Shown here in pieces: positions 55,064 to 64,000 of a stretch of 64,000 nt of DNA. The position numbers were made by a program, and so were the translations under genes. Within the stretch, counting starts at the first letter, position 1. Every line of letters begins with the position of its first letter. Location: NCBI RefSeq assembly GCF_000002235.5, contig NW_022145615.1:10978891-11042890 (forward strand). The letters are read 5' to 3'. The notes under the pieces were generated by a model. The model saw nothing but the letters and a program-made list of their open reading frames with translations, made no database searches and was not told where the DNA came from. The DNA comes from Strongylocentrotus purpuratus. Its lineage: Eukaryota > Echinodermata > Echinoidea > Camarodonta > Strongylocentrotidae.

Positions 55064-57504
55064 GTCTACCAGTACATGTATGTGTAGGAGCTTTTGCAGG
55101 GTGCATGCTGGGATACCTGAGGAAGATATCATTTCATTTGTAAATATAGCCATGCATACACGAAAGGAGAGTTAACCCTCCCGGCTGATCGTGCCGTGAT
55201 TGATAACTTCGAACACACTCAACCTGGCAGCATTAGCATCGGATTGCTATAATCTTATGCTTTGCTTGGGTCATGTTTTCAGTTATCAATCATAATCTAG
55301 CATGCTGCAGTATTTATTTGCTTCCTCCCTGACAGTATTTTGTGCAATATTTATGATTTGATTTGATGTCCTTTTTTTTTTGTCCTGTCTTGTCTTGGCC
55401 CAGCCCAGGAAAGGAAATATGTGAGAAATTTGATGCTGTTTTTTTCACTGTACACTTAAAGGGAGTAATCAGCATTTGTTCTAATTCATGTTTCTTGCAT
55501 GGCAGTCAAGACTAATTATTTAGGTTTGCCAATACAAGTCAGGTGTATGTATAAAATTCTTAGTAGACATTGATAATATTTATTGATTGGGTTTTATTTT
55601 TGGTTGCTGCTTGGGCCACAAGGGGATGCCAGCTGGGATTTTACTAAAATCCAGTAAACTCTGAATGATCACTTTTTCGGTACCCGACTCTAGAATGATT
55701 ATTTCACAGCCTTGCTGTCTCCTTTCACTGTCTAGGATCCACCCTTGAAGTACAGTCAGAATCTAAACAGTCAACATGCTGCTCATTGTACATCAACATG
55801 ATATTTTTAAAAGAACGATTTATGGTCGTTGTGCTCCAAATTTTATGTTCACTGTGATAAAAATAGCCCAAACAAGGACAGATAATGGATGATATGGTCC
55901 CATAAAATATACATGTACATTACAAGAAGTCTCTTTTTAGTTTTAAGGCATTCCAGAAGCACAATATTTACTGACTGCTCGTTGATGACTTTTGTTCTGT
56001 TGACAATGCAGAGTCAAGTTTCTCATAATAAATTGTAAACATACTGTACATGTTATTGTACATGAATTGATATACCGGCTCTGGATTACAAGCTCTCTAT
56101 TTACGTGAATGGTCGAGGTACAAATTGTAAAATATGAGCATTGTTTAAATTCATATTAGGCACAGGACAATTTGCAAGAAGCATACATGTAGGCTCTGTA
56201 GGCGTCTAAAGAATTTATTTGAAGGGGGAGGGGGGGGGGAGGTACCCTTCAGATATTTTTGTGGAGAACTGCTAAAAAATTTGGCACCTCGATGTTCATT
56301 GTGATGCCATACAGTATTATGAAAACCTGGTATTATGAAAGGTAGTATGCATGTGTTTCTTGTTTACATTTAAATGAGTAGATTTAAATTATTTTAAATT
56401 AGTAGACTAAAGAAGGGTGCCACCCCGACCCCCACCCCCTCCCATGACAGAGCTGACCCTACGCCACTGATTGTACCCATGTGCAACGTGTTGTCCCCTA
56501 ATGGCATCCTGATGGACGCGGCTTGGGAATGCATCCATTAAGAATCTCTGTTACTAGACAGCCTGAGTCTTTATTAACCTTGGAGCTAACAAGACCGACA
56601 GACTACTGACATGCACTTCACCACAAGCTAACAAGCTCTCAGCTCCTTACTCGCATACAGGGGGCCCCCGTCAAATGAGCAAGGGAAATTGCATTTTTTC
56701 AAATGTTTTATATACACATCCTTTAACTTTTTATTTTGATATTGACTAGTATTTTACGTTACTCTCTCTCATATCATCGGTCTGCACCCCGAGAAAAAAA
56801 ATGGGGGGGGGGGGGGCATCACAAAATAGCACAGTACATCTGTACATGAACATATACATTATACACACATACTGTACATAAGGTGCAAGTATTACTCCAA
56901 TCCATAGTACAAGTAGGCATGCGTGTGAATATTTAAAAAATACAGTTTGCTTTACGTGATGTACTTGCCTAAGGGGCATTTTTGACATTAATCATTTACA
57001 GTACTTACCTCATTTAAGAAATTATTTTGAACAAGAATCATATACATTTATCTAATACCCACTGTACATTTTAAATGTAAATAAACGTGTCTATTACAGT
57101 ACACCCTGTTTATGTAGAGTAGTTCTCTTGACTAATGAGGTCAAGTGTTAATTGATTGTTTTTAGACTGCTTTTTTAGTTGTGGAATTATTCATGACCAT
57201 TTTCAGGGACCTTCCTATTTTGCGTTACCGGTATTTAATATGCTTAAGTATTTGCCTTGAAGAAACACCCACTTGTCTTTGTTCCTGTGTCTGATAGAGT
57301 AAGATGGTTTGTAGCTGCGGCTCTCAGCGGTAGTCACATCTTATTACCCTTCTAATCAGGCATGCTCTTTACACCTTACCTGGCATGCCAAAAGGGGGCC
57401 TGTCTCTCGGAGGAGAAGGAAGATGCTTGAGTAGGAAGACGACATGTTTTAAAGCAAGTACAGGAAGGACAAGCAGCGGCATCTTTATTTTTCATTGTTG
57501 TCTT

Positions 57505-57725
57505 CAATGTCGCCATCATCATTATTATCATCATTATTAAATGTCAAAATTATTACTACTACCACCACCACTACAGCCATTATCCTCATCATCATTGTCA
57601 TCATTATCATCATTATTGTCATTAACATTCATTAGCTTTTGTTTTTGTTTTTGTACAAAACCATCATCATCAACAACATTCATGATCATCATCAATTCAT
57701 CATCATTAATCATCGTCAGTCATCA
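57505..57725. repeat. (ATC/CAT)n trinucleotide-rich stretch
   Basis: Imperfect ATCATT/CATCATC and ACCACC units, interrupted by unrelated sequence. Confidence 0.8.
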
Positions 57726-59009
57726 ACTGCATTGATTCCTGCTCTTTTAGATTTTATTATCAGTTTTGCTATTTCGGCTTCATGATTTAAAGCACCGTCT
57801 CTGGTTCTCTGCTTTTTTTCCCATCGACCCTTGAAACTTTCAACAGTCTCAGAATTTCAGAGCGGAGGGTTGTCACTTTGTGTGGCTCTTGAAAGGTCCC
57901 TGGTATGTCCGATTTGACATCTCGGTCCAGGTTTGACGGACTGGCCTGTTCGGAGTGTGCTAATCAGCCCTCTTTATAAGCACTCGACTACAAGTAACAA
58001 CAGTGGCTTGACTTGACTTGAGGGTGGGATTATTCAAGGTGTGGGAAGTACATGTACAAGTTGTGTTTGCATCACTTTTCAGATTTTAGCATGTTATCGA
58101 AAGTAGTTTTCTGGAAAAGGTACATTTACATGTACATGTACATACAACTGTAGGTGGACTGCAGATAATTAGAGTGGCTACTGGCTACTGTAGAATCTTT
58201 CTGAAATGTAAAAAAAAGATTAGGATTCAATTAAATTAATTAATCTTGCTGAAAACTACACAGCTGCAGCACAGATTTATATGGGACTGCTGTACACTAC
58301 CATATGACCCAAACATTTTGTCAAAGATTTCAAACCATTTCCAGTCATACATAAAAAAGCATTTCCAAATAAATCAGTTTAATGTGATATTGGTGCAGTG
58401 CACCTTATATTTTTCCATGGGAATCAATTAATCTAACACATTTTTTATCTCACATTTACCAGAACCCAGCCTTCTCTTTAACATTGAATCTGAAAATCAG
58501 CATGTACATTCGATAGGTAGATTAATGTGCATCAGTTCATCCATGAGCAGTCCCTCCCCCGTCCTTTTTCAAGTTCAGCCATACACCATCGCACCTCTTC
58601 CAATTTACCGGAAATATATTCCTAGCACGGCTATTAGACCAATGAAGTGATGTTGAGGCACAGTGGAGCATCGCCGTTAACCCATTGGATTTACAGTGTT
58701 TTTCGAACACATGCGTTTTTAATTGAATCCAAATCGTACATCCTCGGGCTCAGTTTTCAACAGGTTTTATAATGATCACATCAGTTTTGTAACTGATGTT
58801 TATTGGACTGGAAAAGATACAGAAGTGGCGCCATGTAAACGCATCTGGCAAAAGAGGACAATAACAGGGAATGAAATCTAATGACTAGTGACTACTACAT
58901 GTATTTACAATATGCATACAGTGTACATTTGTAATTGTACATGTACAGGTCTGTAGATAATTTGATAGACTATTGCAAATTGTTATCTTGTATTTTGCAA
59001 TGCTACTCG

Positions 59010-59310
59010 ATTGAGACACCATCTGGTCATTTTATTGGGAATCTCAGATTTTTAATATGATTTATATTGCATAAACCGGATATGATTATCAAGTCGATCA
59101 GGGCATGGAATAGCCATTTTTTCTTCTCTTTTTTTTAGTTTTTTTATTAATTTTATTTTTAGAAGTTGTGAGTATGAGGATTCCGAGGAGAATGACAAAA
59201 CCAATGCTTTAGAAATATTTTTTTGACTTGAAAATCATATCCGGTTTATGCAATATAAATCATATTAAAAATCTGAGATTCCCAATAAAATGACCAGATG
59301 GTGTCTCAAT
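59010..59310. repeat. 78-bp perfect inverted repeat
   Basis: Arms 59010-59087 and 59233-59310 are exact complements (outer end ATTGAGACACCATCTGGTCA, inner end CCGGATATGATT). The spacer of 145 bp is T-rich and unrelated. No flanking target duplication was found and no coding frame runs through it. Confidence 0.97.
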
Positions 59311-59998
59311 CAATTACATTTGCTAACTTTCTCCGAAAAACAACTTGTTTGACATTGCCATGGGACATATACTTGGAACTATATTCCTAATGCTGTAATA
59401 TTATTGAGCATAAAGTAAATACCTGTCTAGTAAATACCTGTCCAGTAGTGCGCACAGATGCAATTAGGAATCCAGAGTGAATTTTCATGGTCTGTCTCGT
59501 GTCTGTTATGGTTGAGCTGATGCTATTAGCTGGAACTTTTCTTTTGCCGTGGGATGTTTTTCAGCGTGGCTGCATGGTTTTCTCCGCTAGAGAACATTTC
59601 TCCTTCTCCTCTTATTTCTATGTCCTCGCTCATTTCTTCCCCAATTTTAGAATCTTAAGTCTTATGGTAATACATTTTTTAAGGGAGTGTGTTGTTGAAA
59701 GAGCAATTGAATTGCATGCATGGCTCTATACACATGAGTGGTTTCCCCCGGATGCCACTGACCACCTAAAATCCTATCTGGCAACTTAACAGAATAACAG
59801 TCCCTGACTTTGTTGCCCAGGAAACAATTTAAAGCTCAAACTCATGTTATTGTTTCCTGTGAATGTTCTGCAGATCACTATAATTTGAGTTTTTAAAGCT
59901 AACAGTATGATAATTACACTGTAGCCGAGGTAGCTGAATAGCAGATGAAGCATGCTACATTACATGTGAGTGGGAGCCCTGGCATGTTTAATATTTAA

Positions 59999-60384
59999 AG
60001 AGAAGGTTGAGTTCTGGGAAGAGGTGAAAAATAATTTGTGAGCGTTACTCATTCTTATTATGCAAGTGTGGAAGTACATCAGATAAGACATGTTCCCTGA
60101 AAAGCATGGCTCTTCAAATGCCTTCATATTCTAAATATGCATGTAACATCGTAAAAATCGGGGGCCGGCTTTTTACGCCACGTGTTCGTGTAGTCCCATA
60201 TACATCTTTCTGTGTACAGTGTTTGTAACTTTACCAAGACTTGGCCAAATTTCTTATCATTTTGATGATTCCAGAACCTTGCAATACACACAAATTCTTA
60301 TATGCTAGATGATCAACCTTTTCTGGTCGGTTCCACACCGTTTCTTTCACAGTGCAATCGCATGACCAGAACTCAACTTCATCT
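59999..60384. mobile_element. TTAA-MITE family C, copy 2
   Basis: AGAGAAGGTTGAGTTCTGG ... CCAGAACTCAACTTCATCT between TTAA at 59995-59998 and 60385-60388. Aligns with 14623-14993 throughout. 386 bp. Confidence 0.9.
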
Positions 60385-60388
60385 TTAA

Positions 60389-63300
60389 TGCAAGAGGAGG
60401 AGACAAAGTAAACATGTGGTATAAAAAAAAAAAAAAGCTATTTATTTTGATAACTTAGGTTAAACTACACTGTAGACAGGTGTTGCAGGAATATCATGTT
60501 TATCAGGGGGTAGAAGACTTTTCCTGTATTAGTCAGCTGTAATTCTGTATATTATCAGGTTTTGTAAGCCTTCACGGAATAGAAACTACAGTGTACTGGA
60601 GCTTCTCTTGAATTCTCAGATACATATTTTTTTTCTCCAAATTTGCTGTTGTGGAGTTTTTATAACCTACATGTACATACATGTAACTTGTCCCCTGCTC
60701 CGGAGACTTTTTTTCAAACTGCCTGGGATTCATGTTTTGTTGCATGAACTTTTGCTCATCTACTGAACTGCCTTCCTATCTAACAAAGCCCTTCATGATG
60801 TCATGCACACATACATGTACCCTTGATCGTTCCTTGACTGTCATTGGTCTGTACCTGTGTAACTTTCAACATCCTTGAACTGTCTTGTGTATTATTTGAT
60901 GTCTGAATCTCAAAGTCAATACAGCTGGAATCATTAGTTAGATCTGTAACTCACGGGAATTTCTAGAGAAGATTATGACTCGTAGCTTGTACCAGTGCAC
61001 ATGTACACATAGATGTTGAAGTACATGTACATTTAAATACACATGTACACGAGTACAGTATGTACATGTACCTTTGAACCTTTGATAGAAAGAAAGAAAA
61101 GAAAATAATAGTTTTTTTTTTTTAAAGTGAATATACCGGTATGTGTATGAAAGATCTATTTGTGCGTGCTCTTTCTCCCCCCACCCCCCCTCTCTCTCTC
61201 TCTCTCTCTGTCTCTCGCTAGGTTCCGTTTTGAATTGAGAAACAACAATATTATCTTTTACATGATACAAATGTACATGTACATGTCATTAAAAAATTAA
61301 TTCAGGGTCTGCTTGGATAAGGGGTTGCTTCAGTAGAGGTATTGGCTTAATATGACCACAGGCAGGGCTCATAGCATTTGTAAAGAGGCTAGTTGTGTGA
61401 TACTACAGTATTACTTGCAGTGAAAGCTAACAATTTGTTTAAATGCAGTTCGTAAGTAACACTTAGCGGTATCTACAGTATGTTTGCCTGGAAAGTGCTG
61501 AAATATAGTACCTGTAGTCTGCCGCATAGTAAGAACAAAAGGACATTAATGGAGTCAACATCTCTCTGTTTTATACTTCTGAATGCTTGTTAAGGTATCT
61601 GGTGTGAATTATGTTTAAATTGCACGGATGTTCTTACATGCAAGTCCAGATGTTTGAACATTTCAATTGCAGGCTTTATCCATTCGTGAATGAACATGCT
61701 AATCAATACATTTATATTATCCACAAGCACATAACCCTGCATGCTTGTACCAAAACAACTAATAGTTTTGCAGCAACACACCAAAGCACTGTGACCTTGT
61801 GAAGTGCATCTTTTGTAGACCCGCGTTTCAAAAGCAACCTGGAAGCCAGGCCATTATCCAATTGAACTGTCTGCACCATGCAGCCACAATCAATAGCTCA
61901 ATGCTTGCAAAACCTTTCTGTGACCTATAAAAATGGCAGCAGCGTTATCAATGATGCGTTATCAGGTTTGCAATAGGGATATCATGCATGATACATGTAG
62001 TACTGGGGTTGGGCTTTGGTGCCGAGTTTTGTTTCCGAAGTATAGTCCTGCGCTGGCATTGCACGTGCGCTTCAAGTAATGAGATACACGTACATGTAGA
62101 TATATTGGTGCATCTTCTATTTACACTCCCACATATTGTTTGTTTTATGACATACCTGTACATGTATCTTGTTACTTCACTATTCCACCTGGATGGATCA
62201 AATTTCCAATTGACGCTAAATTACAGCAGGATTAAAGTGTTATTATTTGCCAAGGCAAGTACAAGTTCATTTCCATTTTGAACAAGAAAAACACAAGTTA
62301 TGTACACACTGTACAATGAATAAAATTACATAAATTACCAACATTTGACAAAGTATACAAAAGTATTTATACATGTACAACTGTACATCTTATTTTTCTT
62401 TGCATAACAAAAGACATCGTTTATATAATTCATAATTTAGTTGCAAGGAATTATATAATAATCATATCATACAATCTAAATCAAGAAGAAAAGTAAAAAT
62501 GTTGCTGTATATTTATATGTCAATGAAAATGGAGGGATCCATTAAAAAGCATAATTTGTAGAGTGTGGACCCCTCAAAAAATGATGTTTTAACAAATAAA
62601 CACTAATAAAAAGTTTTAAAAACAAGTCTTGTCTATGGAGACTACTGAAGAGAACAGGCAGTGTGGAAGCACAAGGGTAGAATTATGAACTACATGGACA
62701 GGATTATAAAGAAAAGGGGTGAGTGGGTGTGGACCGCATGGCTGAAGGACAGTGAATATGAAAAAGAGGAAGTACGTACTGTAGGAATTATTAAGAGCAA
62801 GATGAGAGAGGCTGAGCTAGCGCACCAATTGAGATTAATCTTGCGATGACCTTTTTGTTATTAAATATAAAAAACAGAAGCTGCAATATAGCAGAAGCTA
62901 GAAGAAGAAAGAACTGGACTGGTTCATGTTGTTCTTGTTGATACTTTAGTTTTAATTGATGCACAACAGGTACATGTACGACTCCTTTGGAAGCCTTGCT
63001 ACAGTGTACGTGTATCTGGCAACAAATATTTTCCCACCTTCTCCTGTAAACCCATGGCTGAGTCCAATTGTTTAATTGCCCATTATAACTTTTAAATTGC
63101 CAACTGTGAATGATTTTGCAAGACATTTAATCAAACAGTAATGAAAATCGGCTTTAATTACTTTCACGAAAATACTACAGTAGTTGAATGGTTAAACAGG
63201 AAAAAGAAAAACAAACACTCATAGTTTTGTAGTACCGGTTTAGTGTTTCATTCCTCAAAGAAACTTCAGTCCATGGGTAAGACAATCAAAGTTCATTTGC

Positions 63301-64000
63301 TACACATGAATTGTAAATATTTACAAATTTTGTCTCTACTTCTTGTGTTGTTCTCCCATGTACATGTACATGTACATGTATTAGTCTTTTTTGCTACATA
63401 TGATTAAGATATATCCAGCTCAGTCAGATTAAAGTGATTTATAGGAGGAAATGAGTAAACGGTTGTCTCTAGTTCTTCAAGTGTTCAATGAAGGAGGAAT
63501 TGCAGTCTAGTGATTTCTCTTTTGTGACAGACAAAAACAAGTTTCTGTCCTAAATGTACACTGTATGTGATGTAAAATTCTATTTATAAAGATCTTTTTT
63601 TTTACATTTTAAGGGCTTTTAATCCCTACTCAGACATTGTAAAATGCTGTTCATAGAAATGGATCTTGTGGTGTCTCATATTTGATTACATGTACATATT
63701 GTATACAGTAGTCATGTCTTATTTCAACTGAGGTCTTTTGAGACTTTTCTTCAACTTGAGATTGTATTCATGTCTTTCAGGAGAAGGTGTTTTTTAATTC
63801 CGTCCATAATTACATACATTGTACATGTAGCTTTGTTGGAACCCATGTAAACATTTATCTCTCTTTTTACTAGAGTAAATTTTATAAGGACATGTTGGAA
63901 TTGAAATACTACATGTACCTTGCGAATATGGCTTCCAATTTCTTTGCTTTCAATGAGTTTTAGATACAAGTGATGGAAAATAATCTATAATTTTTACATG
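60389..64000. other. no gene recognised; ACATGTAC-rich
   Basis: Many ACATGTACATG runs, a TC tract (61191-61216) and a poly(A) patch (60424). 62650-62850 has a 62-codon charged frame (ending in a TGA at 62849) that may be a decayed retroposon piece. No exon recognised up to the window end. Confidence 0.5.

Larger units (their letters stand above)
53896..59009. other. no gene recognised
   Basis: Scattered ACATGTACATG runs, a G run at 56803-56815, a CTACGCCACTG element end at 56459-56469 and a CAT/ATC array at 57500-57725. 57780-58010 and 58530-58870 look less repetitive but hold no recognisable exon. Confidence 0.5.

Noticed and set aside
62661-62849. Charged 62-codon frame as a LINE protein remnant
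   Set aside because: Too short and without a diagnostic motif to assign.

Overview
The window is eukaryotic, intron-rich and AT-rich. It carries two recognisable host genes of a metazoan type, surrounded by a dense layer of small non-autonomous transposons, microsatellites, poly(dG)/poly(dC) runs and foldback sequences. The long introns and the repeat style (foldback elements, tRNA-derived SINEs, G-runs, TACATGTA motifs) suggest a marine invertebrate, most likely an echinoderm. That placement is inferred from general repeat style, not from a diagnostic gene.

Layout. 1-16.2 kb: no gene recognised; MITEs, a (TAA)n-ended retroposon fragment, tetranucleotide and GAA arrays. 16.2-35.45 kb, minus strand: a complete five-exon methylmalonyl-CoA epimerase gene (MCEE, 166 aa) with a 16.2-kb last intron full of repeats, including a (TAG)n block of about 0.6 kb. 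37.4-42.4 kb, plus strand: anaphase-promoting complex subunit 11 (ANAPC11, 85 aa), with two unmistakable RING-H2 exons and a proposed tiny first exon. MCEE and ANAPC11 are head to head, about 1.9 kb between start codons. 42.4-46.5 kb: more MITEs and purine-rich simple sequence. 46.5-64 kb: no recognised coding sequence. It may be the 5' untranslated part of another plus-strand gene (candidate exons ending at 46710 and 53895), and it is strongly enriched in the ACATGTACATGT palindrome.

The two genes are functionally unrelated. MCEE acts in mitochondrial propionyl-CoA/methylmalonyl-CoA metabolism; ANAPC11 is the catalytic RING subunit of the cell-cycle ubiquitin ligase APC/C. Their arrangement looks like ordinary divergent neighbours.

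The most interesting pattern is a set of at least six unrelated-looking MITE families, all flanked by TTAA and all starting AGG, AGA or AGC and ending in the complement. This fits Kolobok-type target and end rules (TTAA duplication, purine-purine...pyrimidine-pyrimidine ends). Two of them abut and share a single TTAA. The second strong signal is a 78-bp perfect inverted repeat at 59010-59310. I found no prokaryotic-type system, CRISPR array or retroviral coding region.
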